DNA from: CAZDKO01 sp964506075 [NCBI: uncultured bacterium]
Lineage (GTDB): Bacteria > CAZDME01 > JAYEMH01
Assembly: GCA_964506075.1 (NCBI GenBank)
Contig: CAZDKO010000014.1
Coordinates: forward strand, 1-36,953
Length of the DNA: 36,953 nucleotides
Direction: 5' to 3'
Shown here piece after piece: positions 22,468 through 31,954 of this stretch. The translations under genes and the position numbers were made by a program. The notes under the pieces were generated by a model. That model ran no database searches, was not told where the DNA came from, and worked only from the letters and a program-made list of their open reading frames with translations. Within the stretch, counting starts at the first letter, position 1, and the number at the start of each line of letters is the position of its first letter.

Positions 22468-23343
22468 ATGGAAGACCAATTTCTCAATATAGTTCAAATA
22501 GACGCTTTTAACCTGGATGATGCCTGGTTCCAATGCGTCAACCAGCTCCTTGACCACGGCTACAGATACAAAATTACTAAAGGAAGTTTTGCCGGTGAAG
22601 GAGAAAGACTCGGTTTTGATTTTGTAGTAATCAGGGTTAAACATCCGGGCCGGGAGCCAATTATACCCATAATGCCCGAAGGCTCCGGTATCCCCGCCCC
22701 AACAGATATAAAATATGTCACCGAAACCTATCTGCCTTATCTTATGACTGACCAGAAGGCGGAAGGAGAAGATTATACTTACGGAGAGAGAATTCATAAT
22801 CCGAAAGCCCGGTTAGAACAAACGTTAGACACAGAAAAAATCAAAGAAAAAACGGGGATATCCCTGGAAAAACTAACCGATAATCAAATAAAAGAATTAT
22901 ATCCTTACACCCTGAGCGTTAAAAGAACCAACGGAATAATTACCCTGCATAAGGAAATACCGTTTAACGTTAACCCGTTTCAACAAGTCATCAGAGACTA
23001 TAAAGAGAAAGGATTCGGAACCAATCAGGAAATAATGGAAATAGGTATGCCTTCGGATATAATCCTCAATGACCCGCCATGTTTAAGATTAATCGATACA
23101 AGAATAAGATACGGCAAATTACATTTCATCATCTATTTTCGTTCCTGGGATCTCTGGGGGGGAATGCCTTCTAATCTGGCCGGTTTGCAGCTGGTAAAAA
23201 AATACATGGCGGATGAAATTGGTGTTGAAGATGGTGAAATAGTAGCGGTCAGTAAAGGACTTCATTTATACAAGTATGCCTGGGAACTGGCCGAGGCCAG
23301 AGCACACAAAAAAATAAACTTTCAGAAATACCAAAAAATTTAA
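22468..23343 (+). CDS. thyA: thymidylate synthase, archaeal/Chloroflexi-like type
   Basis: Methylates dUMP to dTMP with methylene-tetrahydrofolate. 291 residues. The catalytic cysteine is Cys205 in NDPPCLRLIDTRI; FIIYFRSWDLWGG supplies the phosphate-binding arginine (Arg225), and MPSNLAG keeps the Asn (236) that selects dUMP over dCMP in the family. VEDGEIVAVSKGLHLYKY is the C-terminal block. The N-terminal half (DAWFQCVNQLLDHG, FDFVVIRVKHP, YLPYLMTDQKAEGEDYTYGER) differs from E. coli ThyA and resembles the longer proteins of archaea and Chloroflexi. Residues about 112-165 look like an insertion. Confidence 0.88.
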   Translation: MEDQFLNIVQIDAFNLDDAWFQCVNQLLDHGYRYKITKGSFAGEGERLGFDFVVIRVKHPGREPIIPIMPEGSGIPAPTDIKYVTETYLPYLMTDQKAEGEDYTYGERIHNPKARLEQTLDTEKIKEKTGISLEKLTDNQIKELYPYTLSVKRTNGIITLHKEIPFNVNPFQQVIRDYKEKGFGTNQEIMEIGMPSDIILNDPPCLRLIDTRIRYGKLHFIIYFRSWDLWGGMPSNLAGLQLVKKYMADEIGVEDGEIVAVSKGLHLYKYAWELAEARAHKKINFQKYQKI

Positions 23344-23372
23344 AACCTTTTAAAAACCCACCTCTATTTATA

Positions 23373-23765
23373 TCATTTAACCCGGAATATCCCTAAAATA
23401 TAAGGACCGATAATTAACAAACCAATCAGTGCCGCACCAATAGCGGAAACAAGAACCGCTCCGGCCGCAACATCTTTGGCTTTTTCCGCTAAAGGATGAA
23501 ACTCCGGTGAGGCAACGTTTAAAATGAATTCAAAGGCGGTATTAAGCGCTTCGGCGGTCCAGACGGTCACAATCGCCAGTATAATCCAGCACCATTCGGA
23601 TTTTGTAAAACCAAAATAAAAACCGGTAAGGCAGACTAAAACCGTAACCAGAGCGTGTATCCAGGCGTTATGCTGAGAAACCAGCATGGTAATAATACCT
23701 CTGGATGCATATCTAAAACTTTTATATCTATCGCTGAATTTAAATCCGGATTTCTGGCTCTCCAT
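23373..23765 (-). CDS. dgkA: diacylglycerol/undecaprenol kinase family protein
   Basis: Small inner-membrane kinase. 130 residues with three membrane helices. The active-site region is TAEALNTAFEFILN followed by HPLAEKAKDVAAGAVLVSA, which holds the conserved Glu, Asn, Lys and Asp. The extended N-terminus (FKFSDRYKSFRYASRGI) fits the Gram-positive-like undecaprenol kinase branch as well as diacylglycerol kinase, so the natural substrate is uncertain. It is the last gene of the cvpA-to-dgkA run. Confidence 0.9.
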   Translation of the reverse strand: MESQKSGFKFSDRYKSFRYASRGIITMLVSQHNAWIHALVTVLVCLTGFYFGFTKSEWCWIILAIVTVWTAEALNTAFEFILNVASPEFHPLAEKAKDVAAGAVLVSAIGAALIGLLIIGPYILGIFRVK

Positions 23766-23818
23766 TTATCACCTTTATAAATAATAAACCCGATAGGATT
23801 TCTAACTTAATTTTATGC

Positions 23819-24139
23819 CTAATCAGCTTTAATGGCCCTGGCTCCTTTTTCCCCGGTTCTGATTCTGTAAATTTCATCCAGACAAACAACGGCAATTTTT
23901 CCGTCACCAATTTTTCCGGTTCTGGCCGCTTTCATAATTGTCTCTATCATATTATCCACCTGAAAAAGGTCAACGTATATTTCAATTTTAATATTACTGA
24001 CCAGTGACTGCCCAGGGGCTTTTTGATTGCCAAAACCTTCAACTTCGGTAACGGTCATACCTCCGGCTCCGGAATTTCTAATCGCCTGATAAACATCATC
24101 AAATTTTTCCGGTCTGATTATACATTCAATCTTACGCAT
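23819..24139 (-). CDS. PII-like signal protein with shortened T-loop
   Basis: 106 residues of the GlnB/GlnK fold. The N-terminus (MRKIECIIRPEKFDDVYQAI), the B-loop TGKIGDGKI (residues 74-82) and the C-terminal RIRTGEKG (93-100) are well conserved, so ATP/ADP binding is expected. The T-loop is about nine residues shorter than in GlnB: GFGNQK (35-40) is followed by only about ten residues before KIEIYV, and the uridylylated Tyr of the EYRG type is missing. It should not be regulated by GlnD or dock into AmtB in the usual way. The start is preceded by a long G-run (GGGGGGGG). Adjacent to rpoD. Confidence 0.88.
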   Translation of the reverse strand: MRKIECIIRPEKFDDVYQAIRNSGAGGMTVTEVEGFGNQKAPGQSLVSNIKIEIYVDLFQVDNMIETIMKAARTGKIGDGKIAVVCLDEIYRIRTGEKGARAIKAD

Positions 24140-24186
24140 TCCCCCCCCCTTTATCCTTTATAAGGCGTAATTTTAAAACTTCTGTC

Positions 24187-25923
24187 TTAATCCAAAAATT
24201 CTTTGAGTTTTTTACTCCGGGTAGGATGGCGTAATTTTTTGAGTGCTTTTACTTCTATCTGCCTTACCCTTTCCCGGGTGACCCTGAATATCTCCCCGAC
24301 TTCTTCTAAAGTCCTGGGATAACCATCCCCGATACCAAAACGGAGGCGTAAAACTTTTTCTTCTTTTTCAGTCAGTGTGGTTAGAACTTTCTGCATCTGC
24401 TCCTGTAACATCTGCGAAGCTGTTGCCCAGGCCGGGGAAATAGCCGATTCATCCTCAATAAAATCACCAAAGTGAGTATCATCTTCAGTTCCAATCGGTG
24501 TTTCTAAAGATATCGGGTGCTGGGCAATTTTAAGAATACCTCTCACCTTTTCCGCCGAAATATCCATTCTTCTGGCCGTTTCTTCAGAGGTGGGAATCCT
24601 GCCTAACTTTTGCACCAGATGTTTTGAGGCCCTGGCGATTTTATTCATCGTTTCAATCATATGAACGGGAATCCGGATAGTCCTGGCCTGGTCGGCAATT
24701 GATCTGGTTATCGCCTGACGCACCCACCAGGTAGCATAAGTGGAAAATTTATAACCCTTCTTATATTCAAATTTATCCACCGCTTTCATTAAACCGATAT
24801 TACCTTCCTGAATCAAGTCTAAGAAAGTGAGTCCGCGGTTAACGTATTTCTTGGCGATACTGACTACCAGTCGCAAATTTGCCTCTACTAAATCCCGCTT
24901 GGCTCTCGTAACCGCTATCTCTCTGACTTTTACCTCTTTACTCTGTCTTTTAAATTTATCCAGAGGTGTTTTTAAATCCATCTGTATGCGCCGTAATTTA
25001 CGATAATGACCGGCGACAGTCTTGCCGAGATTATGGAATTGGCGATAATCCAGCCTGTATTTTCTTTTTAGTTTTTTCTGTGTAATTTTTCTTTGTTTTA
25101 CCTGATTTTCCAGGTCCTTAAATTCATCCGAGGTAACCTTTAAAGTCTTAAATATTCTGGATAGCTGTCTTTCTTCCTTATTAATTTTGTTTTCCTGCAA
25201 ACCTATTTTTATAGCTATTCTGCTGATACTATACTGACGCAGGCGAAATTGGTTTATGATGGTAACTATTTTTCTGTGCCATTCGTCACAGAGTTTCTCA
25301 TATTGAATTTTATCTTCCTGAGATATTCTCTTATGAGATAACCTCCTTTGGTAATAAAGCATCTGTCTTTCGGCAACTTTTATTTTTTGTAAATATTTCG
25401 GGATATTCCTGAGAAGTTTTTTCCTGGATTGGGAAGTTTCCACCATACAATATTCTTCAGCATTAACCTTCCGCTTGGTAATCTTGCTCACTAAAGATTT
25501 TATTTCCCTGACAGCCAGACTGGTTTTAATGACTGCATCACGGAGATTTTCTTCAGCTTCTTCAATCTGTTTGGCTAAACTTATTTCCTGGTCTCTCGTT
25601 AACAATGGAATGCGGCCCATCTGTCTAAGATAAATCTTTACCGGGTCTTCCACCCCGGAAACCTCAGGAATAAGTTTTTCCGGTAAAAGATGTTCCGGCT
25701 TTTTCCCTTCTATAATATCTGAATCCACCACTTCAATATTTAAACTATCCAGCATCATCAAAATATTATCTATCTCATCTGAAGAGGTAACATCCTCAGG
25801 TAATATATCATTAACCTCCTCATAAGTCAGATGTCCTTTTTCCCTTCCCAGGGAAATAAGTTTTTTTATCTCTTCACCTTTTTTATTTATACTTTTTCGA
25901 TTTTTTCCTGTCATTTTCCTCAT
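24187..25923 (-). CDS. rpoD: RNA polymerase primary sigma factor (sigma-70)
   Basis: Directs RNA polymerase to housekeeping promoters. 578 residues: region 1.1-like N-terminus (about 15-65), region 1.2 [18 protein letters not shown] (91-108), a basic non-conserved region (about 130-340), region 2 with [16 protein letters not shown] and [18 protein letters not shown] (349-410), region 3 about 411-500, and region 4 with [20 protein letters not shown] (538-557). Its start overlaps the dnaG stop by four bases (ATGA), so primase and sigma factor are translationally coupled, the old macromolecular-synthesis operon theme. Confidence 0.96.
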   Translation of the reverse strand: MRKMTGKNRKSINKKGEEIKKLISLGREKGHLTYEEVNDILPEDVTSSDEIDNILMMLDSLNIEVVDSDIIEGKKPEHLLPEKLIPEVSGVEDPVKIYLRQMGRIPLLTRDQEISLAKQIEEAEENLRDAVIKTSLAVREIKSLVSKITKRKVNAEEYCMVETSQSRKKLLRNIPKYLQKIKVAERQMLYYQRRLSHKRISQEDKIQYEKLCDEWHRKIVTIINQFRLRQYSISRIAIKIGLQENKINKEERQLSRIFKTLKVTSDEFKDLENQVKQRKITQKKLKRKYRLDYRQFHNLGKTVAGHYRKLRRIQMDLKTPLDKFKRQSKEVKVREIAVTRAKRDLVEANLRLVVSIAKKYVNRGLTFLDLIQEGNIGLMKAVDKFEYKKGYKFSTYATWWVRQAITRSIADQARTIRIPVHMIETMNKIARASKHLVQKLGRIPTSEETARRMDISAEKVRGILKIAQHPISLETPIGTEDDTHFGDFIEDESAISPAWATASQMLQEQMQKVLTTLTEKEEKVLRLRFGIGDGYPRTLEEVGEIFRVTRERVRQIEVKALKKLRHPTRSKKLKEFLD

Positions 25924-27677
25924 AATCCCGCCTTAAGTAAATTTTGAAGTTCTAAGAGAAGTTTTTTACTGAGTTCTTTCTCCCCCTTAGCGTCAGCCGA
26001 TTTTATTTCTTTTTCAAGCTGTCTTTGACGTTCTATCTTTTTTTTCTTTTTTATCTGTGAAATACAATCATTAACCGCTTTAATTTCATCCTGAAAAACG
26101 GTTTTGTTTAACATTATGTAAGTAAAAATATCTCTGGTTTTTTCTTCCGGGAAGAAATTCATCAGGTTCTGTGGAGCGGGAAGCTTATTTTCATCACCAT
26201 ATTTCCAGATAATCTCGGCAATTTGACGTAAATAAACATCGCGAAAATCCTCCAACGCCATTTCTTTTTTCACCTGTTCAAGCATATGCTCCTTCTCTAA
26301 AATCAATTTCAGTAAGCTTTCTTCGGCATTAAGAGGAAATTTAATAACGTTTTTCTCCGGGGACTGATTTATTTTTTCTCTCTGAGACAATTTATTATAT
26401 TCTTCAATTACGTCATTCTCTTCCAGTCCTAATCGTTCCGCCGTTTGCCTGAGCATTTCCCGTCTGGCAATACTGTTTTCAACTAATTTAAACCAGGGAA
26501 GAATCGCCTCAACAATCGCAATTTTACCCTGCACCGTTTTAGAATTATGGATACCCAGGAGCCGTTCTAAATTATAATCGAAAAAACCTCTGGCGCCTTC
26601 CACCTTGGAAAGAAATGAATCTTTACCGTATTTGCGGATAAATCCATCAGGATCCAGACCTTCTTCCAGAGAAACAATTTTCACCTGCATTTGATTTCGC
26701 AGTAGTATTTCTATCCCTCTCAAAGTCGCCGCCGTCCCGGCAAAATCAGGGTCGTAAATTAGAATAACCTCTTTGGCAAAACGTTTCAGCAGCCGCACCT
26801 GCTGCTCGGTCAAAGAAGTGCCGGAGGAAGCTACTATATTGGTTATTCCGGCCTGATAAACGCTTATAAAATCAAAATAACCTTCAACCACCAGAACTTT
26901 TCCGGATTTAAGTATCGACTCTCTGGAAAAATTCAACCCGTAAAGGACAGAACCTTTGCTAAAAATAACCGTTTCCGGGGAATTAAGATATTTAGGCTGG
27001 GTATCATCTAAAACCCGCCCGCCAAAACCGACAATTTTACCCGAAACATTAAAAATAGGGAAAATAATCCTTTTTCTGAAATAGTCGTAATAACCTTCCT
27101 CTATCTTACTGGGTAATATCAGCCCTGCCTTATTTAAAAGAGAAAGAGAAATTTTTTTCTCTTTAGCAAAGGTGCATAAACCGTCACCTTTTATCGGTGC
27201 ATACCCCAAACGCATCTTTTCTATCGTTTCTTTTTTTATTTTTCTATTCTCTAAGTATGCTAACCCCACCTGTCCTTCCCGGCTATGTTTTAGAAACTGT
27301 TCAAAAAATAAGGCGGCCATTTCGTTTAGTTTGAATAATTCCCTGGCTAAATTAGAAGCCGGGGAAGATACAAACTGCGCCTGAGGGATTTTTATTCCTT
27401 TCTTCTCTGCCAAACATTTGACCGCCTCGGTGAACTCAATCTGATTATGTTTCATCAAAAAAGAAAAAACGTTTCCCCCCGTGCCGCAGCCAAAACAGTG
27501 AAAAATCTGTTTGTCAGGATTAACAAAAAATGAAGGGGTTTTTTCGCTATGAAACGGACAAAGCCCTCTAAAACTGCGGCCGGATTTTTTTAGCGGAATA
27601 TACTCAGAAATAACTTCAACAATATCGTTTTTATCCTGAATTTTTCCGATTAAATCTTCAGGAATTCGTTCAGCCAT
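25920..27677 (-). CDS. dnaG: DNA primase
   Basis: Synthesises RNA primers at the replication fork. 585 residues: a CHC2 zinc finger with Cys40, His43, Cys61 and Cys64 ([23 protein letters not shown]); the RNA polymerase core with Toprim Glu265 in [10 protein letters not shown] and Asp309/Asp311 in LIYDPDFAG; and a C-terminal helicase-interaction domain after about residue 430, poorly conserved as usual. It starts one base after the nif3-like gene and overlaps rpoD by four bases. Confidence 0.97.
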   Translation of the reverse strand: MAERIPEDLIGKIQDKNDIVEVISEYIPLKKSGRSFRGLCPFHSEKTPSFFVNPDKQIFHCFGCGTGGNVFSFLMKHNQIEFTEAVKCLAEKKGIKIPQAQFVSSPASNLARELFKLNEMAALFFEQFLKHSREGQVGLAYLENRKIKKETIEKMRLGYAPIKGDGLCTFAKEKKISLSLLNKAGLILPSKIEEGYYDYFRKRIIFPIFNVSGKIVGFGGRVLDDTQPKYLNSPETVIFSKGSVLYGLNFSRESILKSGKVLVVEGYFDFISVYQAGITNIVASSGTSLTEQQVRLLKRFAKEVILIYDPDFAGTAATLRGIEILLRNQMQVKIVSLEEGLDPDGFIRKYGKDSFLSKVEGARGFFDYNLERLLGIHNSKTVQGKIAIVEAILPWFKLVENSIARREMLRQTAERLGLEENDVIEEYNKLSQREKINQSPEKNVIKFPLNAEESLLKLILEKEHMLEQVKKEMALEDFRDVYLRQIAEIIWKYGDENKLPAPQNLMNFFPEEKTRDIFTYIMLNKTVFQDEIKAVNDCISQIKKKKKIERQRQLEKEIKSADAKGEKELSKKLLLELQNLLKAGL

Positions 27678-27678
27678 A

Positions 27679-28638
27679 TTACTTTCTTTTTATCCGTTCA
27701 AAACCTGAACAAGTTAAAACATCAATTTTGTCTTTTTTATCTAATTTATCCAGAAAAAGATTAAGCCCGATGCTATCGCTGGAAATATGCCCGGCGATAA
27801 TAACGTTCAGATGGTTCTTCTGGGCTTCTTTAAGATTTTCTTCTTTAATATGCATACCGACGATAGTGCCGATACCGGCTTGGACCAGTTTATTGATTTC
27901 AGTCTTGGGTCCCCCGGTCCCGCCGGTCATATCCACTAATATTCTGCCGGCTTTGTTTTCTTTGTTCCCGGCTAATATTTTAGGTCCGGCTATATTATTT
28001 GTTACTTGATATTTATATTCTGGAATTTCTTTTAAAACTTTTATTACATCTTTAAGTGTTTCACATTTCTTCTGGTCAAAAATTTTCTGAAGATAAGAAT
28101 TAACTAAATTATCGGCCGGGGTATGAACGCACATAAAAGGGATGTTTAAAAGTTTTGCCGCCCCTACCGCTCTCATATGATTCACCGGGTGAACACTTCT
28201 CTCCACCTCTTTAATCCTTTCATTTATTATGCCCTCGGCAACGTTAATCGGCACCCCGACTTTATGTAAAACCTCAATATGAATCGGCATAACTTCAAAA
28301 AAACCGGCTAAAGCTTTTCCCTCAGGATGATGAGAGAGAACTAAATCTATCTTTCCCCCTTTTTGTCTTAAAAACTCTGCTAAAAGAATTTCTCCGACTT
28401 CTATATCAATCCCGGCCAGAATATTTTTTACATTGATCTCCCCGTCTCCATATAAAATCCGGGTATCACTGAAAGGATTGTTTAATTTTTCTAAATCAAA
28501 CTCCGCCTGCTCTTTTTTATCCAGCTTTTCATATTGCCCCTTAAGGTCGGCTAATTCTTTTTTAATCTTTGTTTTCCCTCTGGGATCAGCTTCCATACCA
28601 ACTTCAACAGCTAACTTATAAATTTCCTTCAGTTTCAT
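27679..28638 (-). CDS. NIF3-like metal-binding family protein
   Basis: 319 residues. The metal-binding core of the NIF3/YbgI family is recognisable: ILAGIDIEVGEILLAEFL, IDLVLSHHPEGK, and a late GTIVGMHIKEE followed by NVIIAGHISSDSIGLNL. The N-terminal 70 residues are extra helices. Members are toroidal hexamers of unclear biochemical role, often next to dnaG/rpoD, as here. It overlaps cvpA by four bases and ends one base before dnaG, which implies tight co-expression. Confidence 0.8.
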   Translation of the reverse strand: MKLKEIYKLAVEVGMEADPRGKTKIKKELADLKGQYEKLDKKEQAEFDLEKLNNPFSDTRILYGDGEINVKNILAGIDIEVGEILLAEFLRQKGGKIDLVLSHHPEGKALAGFFEVMPIHIEVLHKVGVPINVAEGIINERIKEVERSVHPVNHMRAVGAAKLLNIPFMCVHTPADNLVNSYLQKIFDQKKCETLKDVIKVLKEIPEYKYQVTNNIAGPKILAGNKENKAGRILVDMTGGTGGPKTEINKLVQAGIGTIVGMHIKEENLKEAQKNHLNVIIAGHISSDSIGLNLFLDKLDKKDKIDVLTCSGFERIKRK

Positions 28639-29327
28639 TTTCTCCCCTCTCTTTTCATCCTTAATTTTTCAATTTCTTCCGGAACTATATTCCTTATATC
28701 TTTTTTTTGAAAGTCCTCGGCAGTGAAACGGTCCAATAATTCTTCGTAAATATTAGAATTTAGTTTTTTAAGATCCTTGATTTTTTCTGCCGTAGAATAA
28801 TCAATAAAAATATTAATCTTTGAAAAAGTTTTTTCCCCGGGCAGGGTTAAAAGTATCTTTTCGTAAAATCTCGTTGAATAATTTACCAGAAAACAAGAAA
28901 ACTCAGAATTATAAATGCACATATGTATTGAAGGAGGGAGACTGCTCTGCAAAATCCAGATTAAAATCAAGCTGGTAATTATTACCCCTCTGGCCAAACC
29001 AAACAGGGCCCCACCGATTCTATTTCCAAAAGTCAGGGTACTACTGCTTTGAGACGTAAAAGTAATGAAACGACTTAAAATAGAAAAAATCAAAATTGAC
29101 GAAAAAAATATAATTAAATAAGAAGCCCCTCTATTTACCACTAAAGGAATATGGAAACGGGCTTCTAAAAATTCCGTTAACTTATCCTGATAATATAAGC
29201 CTATAACCAAACCGGCAATAATACCAAGCAGCCAGAAAACCTCAACAATTAAACCTTTACGAAAACCAAAAAATACGCTGCTTAAAATAATGAATATCAG
29301 AACTACATCAAGAAAAGTAAATTGCAT
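28635..29327 (-). CDS. cvpA: CvpA family membrane protein
   Basis: 230 residues with four hydrophobic segments in the first 150 (FTFLDVVLIFIILSSVFFGF, then FWLLGIIAGLVIGLYY, a third at about 70-85, and GALFGLARGVIITSLILIW). The rest is a charged cytoplasmic tail. The family was named after colicin V production and is widespread, with a role in envelope integrity in some species. It is first in the operon, with a run of G before the ATG and a strong promoter upstream. Confidence 0.88.
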   Translation of the reverse strand: MQFTFLDVVLIFIILSSVFFGFRKGLIVEVFWLLGIIAGLVIGLYYQDKLTEFLEARFHIPLVVNRGASYLIIFFSSILIFSILSRFITFTSQSSSTLTFGNRIGGALFGLARGVIITSLILIWILQSSLPPSIHMCIYNSEFSCFLVNYSTRFYEKILLTLPGEKTFSKINIFIDYSTAEKIKDLKKLNSNIYEELLDRFTAEDFQKKDIRNIVPEEIEKLRMKREGRK

Positions 29328-29350
29328 CCCCCCGCCCCCGGTTGTAAGAA

Positions 29351-29380
29351 ATTATACCACAAAAATGATTATTAAAGCAA
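29351..29380 (-). promoter_or_regulatory. promoter for cvpA-nif3-dnaG-rpoD unit
   Basis: On the - strand TTGCTT (complement of 29375-29380), 18 bases, then TATAAT (29351-29356). The start would fall about 15 to 20 bases upstream of the cvpA ATG. The rest of the 118-base gap is very AT-rich, with no clear terminator for mtaB. Confidence 0.65.
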
Positions 29381-29445
29381 ATTAACTCTTAAAAATACGT
29401 TTATTTAACTTAATATATTATATCATTTAATATATTTTAGTATGT

Positions 29446-30753
29446 TTATATCTCACTGAGCATGGCTGACTGAGAAAAAAAATCACCAATTTTAACCTTA
29501 ACCAGCTGGTTAATTAAAGAATTCTCCCCGGAAAAGTTAACTCTAAAGTAATTTGGCGTTAATCCGGTTAAATAACCCAGGGCATTCCTTTTTTCCACCA
29601 GAATTTCCACTTCTCTGTCTCTCTGTTTTTCCCAATACCATTTTTTTAATTCTCTGTCTAACTGATGTAATTGAACACTTCGCTTTTTCTTTACCGGCCA
29701 AGGAATCTGTTCGGGAAAAGTGGCGGCTGGCGTTAAATCCCTGGGAGAAAAACTAAAAATATGTAAATGGAGAAAGCTTACTGTCTTGACTAAATCCACG
29801 GTATTAGCAAAATTTTTTTCTTTTTCTCCCGGGAATCCTACCATTACATCGGTACTAAAAGTAGCCTGAGGAATTTTAGCTTTTATCTCCCTGATTAAAG
29901 CGAGATAATTCTCCCGCGTATATTTTCTACCCATCCGATTTAAAATTTCATTATCTCCGCTTTGTAAAGGGATATGAAAATGCGGACAAATCTTTCGGCT
30001 GCCGCTGACTTGTCCGATTAAATCTTCATTAAATTCATTCGGTTCCAGAGAACTAAGTCTAACTCTTAATATTCCTTTTTCATTCTCCAGTTGCTTTAAA
30101 AGATCGGTTAAACTTATCCGGGGATTCAAATCCTGTCCATATAATCCCAGACGGATACCGGTTAAAACTATCTCTTTAAACCCATGATTTGCAAGACGCC
30201 CGATTTCTTCTTGCACTTCCGGTAACGGACGACTGATTGATTTACCTCTTACAAAAGGGACAATACAATATTTACAAAAAGATTCGCAGCCATCCTGTAT
30301 CTTAACAAAGGCCCGGGTATGCCGGTGAAACTGCTCAATTTTTAATTCATCCCAATTAGTTTTGTCCGGATTTTTAACCACGGCTATTTGTTTTTTCCCC
30401 GAATTTACAGCTTTTTCAAAAAGAGAAAAAATTTTATCTTTGTTTGAATTCCCGGTTACTAAAACTACGCCGGGTAAATCGCTGAAAAACTGCGGGAATT
30501 TCTGAGCCAGACATCCGGTAACGATAATTTTAGCCTCCGGATTAAACCTTTTAGCCCGCCGGACGGCGTATTTAGATTCCCTGTCGCTTTTGCCGGTAAC
30601 CGTACAGGTGTTTATTAAAAAAACATCCGCTTTTTCACTGAAAGGCACACGGCAAAATCCATTTTTTAAAAAGGTATCAATAATCGCTTCAGTGTCATAT
30701 TGATTAACTTTACAACCCAGAGTAAAACCGGCTATTCGTAAATTCATATTCAA
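29446..30753 (-). CDS. mtaB: tRNA t6A37 methylthiotransferase
   Basis: Radical-SAM enzyme that converts t6A37 to ms2t6A37 in tRNAs reading ANN codons. 435 residues. The UPF0004 domain has Cys14 (TLGCKVNQYDTEA), Cys50 and Cys81 for the auxiliary cluster. The radical-SAM cluster is Cys156, Cys160 and Cys163 (GCESFCKYCIVPFVRG). PHFHIPLQSGDNEILNRMGR and a short C-terminal TRAM-like part follow. The TLGCKVNQYD form identifies MtaB rather than MiaB. It is 10 bases downstream of dnaJ, so a tRNA-modification gene sits at the end of the heat-shock operon. Confidence 0.93.
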   Translation of the reverse strand: MNMNLRIAGFTLGCKVNQYDTEAIIDTFLKNGFCRVPFSEKADVFLINTCTVTGKSDRESKYAVRRAKRFNPEAKIIVTGCLAQKFPQFFSDLPGVVLVTGNSNKDKIFSLFEKAVNSGKKQIAVVKNPDKTNWDELKIEQFHRHTRAFVKIQDGCESFCKYCIVPFVRGKSISRPLPEVQEEIGRLANHGFKEIVLTGIRLGLYGQDLNPRISLTDLLKQLENEKGILRVRLSSLEPNEFNEDLIGQVSGSRKICPHFHIPLQSGDNEILNRMGRKYTRENYLALIREIKAKIPQATFSTDVMVGFPGEKEKNFANTVDLVKTVSFLHLHIFSFSPRDLTPAATFPEQIPWPVKKKRSVQLHQLDRELKKWYWEKQRDREVEILVEKRNALGYLTGLTPNYFRVNFSGENSLINQLVKVKIGDFFSQSAMLSEI

Positions 30754-30763
30754 TCTTATAATA

Positions 30764-31894
30764 TCAAGAAAAAAATCTGCCTAAAAAACCTTTGTTTCCC
30801 CGATAGCTCTCACCTAAAGTCTTACCTAACTCTTCAATTAATTTTTTCTGTTCCGAATTAACTTTAGTGGGAATCTGAACTATCACCTTCACGTATTGAC
30901 TCCCTTTCCCATGTCCGTGAAGGTTATTAATCCCTTTGTTCCTTAACCGAAAAACTTTATTGGTCGGTGTCCCCGGAGGAATTTTCATCAAAGCCATACC
31001 TTCTAAGGTAGGAACTTCAATTTCCCCTCCCAGCGTCGCTAAAGGAAAACTGACCGGAACCTGAATATAAATATCGTCTTCATGACGGGAAAAAATTTTA
31101 TGGGGAAGGAGGTGAATTAATATATACAGGTCCCCGGAAGGGCCGCCTTTTTCACCCGCTTCACCTTTACCCCGGATACGAATATGCGTCCCTTCGTTTA
31201 CGCCGGCAGGGATCTTAACCGTAATTTCCGATTTCTTTTTAACCTTACCTCTCCCCTGACAGGTATTACACGGTTCAGAAATAACTTCACCGGTTCCGCC
31301 GCACTGAGTGCAAGTTTGACTCAAACTGAAAAATCCCTGTCTGTATTGAATTTGGCCGGCCCCCCGGCAAACCGGACAGACTTTTTTACTGGAACCTGGT
31401 TTAGCTCCCTGGCCGGAACAAACGGAACAGGTAACCGTATGGTAAATATCAACCGTTTTTTCTGCTCCAAAAGCGGCCTCTTCCAAGCTAATGTTTAATC
31501 TGTATTCTAAATCCGCCCCGCGACGCGGTCCCCGACGACGGCTACTCCCGCCTCCGAAAAAATCAAACAAATCACCAAAAACACCGCCGCCAAAACCTAA
31601 ATCTGAAAAAATACTTTCAAAATCGGCATTCCGGAAAATATCTTCAGTAGTGTATTGCTGATCAATTCCCGCGTGTCCAAATTGGTCATAAGCCTGCCTC
31701 TTTTGAGGGTCAGAAAGGATAGCGTAAGCCTCGGAAATCTCTTTAAATTTCTCTTCCGCTTCTTTCTTCTTATCAGGAGCTACCCCGTCCGGATGATACT
31801 TCATGGCTAATTGCCGGTAAGCTTTTTTTATTTCTTCGGCCGAGGCATTTTTCCCTATACCTAAAACTTCATAGTAATCATGTTTAACTACCAA
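30764..31894 (-). CDS. dnaJ: chaperone protein DnaJ
   Basis: Hsp40 co-chaperone that delivers substrates to DnaK and stimulates its ATPase. J domain [21 protein letters not shown] with HPD; a Gly/Phe region ([15 protein letters not shown]); four zinc repeats [24 protein letters not shown] and CNTCQGRG; and the C-terminal substrate domain. The start is not ATG. The frame is open to a TTG at 31924, with GTG at 31900 and TTG at 31894. I take TTG 31894 ([11 protein letters not shown]) because GAGG lies six bases upstream and the protein then begins like other DnaJ proteins. It starts 60 bases after the dnaK stop. Confidence 0.94.
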   Translation of the reverse strand: MVVKHDYYEVLGIGKNASAEEIKKAYRQLAMKYHPDGVAPDKKKEAEEKFKEISEAYAILSDPQKRQAYDQFGHAGIDQQYTTEDIFRNADFESIFSDLGFGGGVFGDLFDFFGGGSSRRRGPRRGADLEYRLNISLEEAAFGAEKTVDIYHTVTCSVCSGQGAKPGSSKKVCPVCRGAGQIQYRQGFFSLSQTCTQCGGTGEVISEPCNTCQGRGKVKKKSEITVKIPAGVNEGTHIRIRGKGEAGEKGGPSGDLYILIHLLPHKIFSRHEDDIYIQVPVSFPLATLGGEIEVPTLEGMALMKIPPGTPTNKVFRLRNKGINNLHGHGKGSQYVKVIVQIPTKVNSEQKKLIEELGKTLGESYRGNKGFLGRFFS

Positions 31895-31954
31895 CTCCAC
31901 CCTCGCTTTCGCTCGGTAATTCAAAATGCTAAATTATCAATTAAAAATGTTAAT

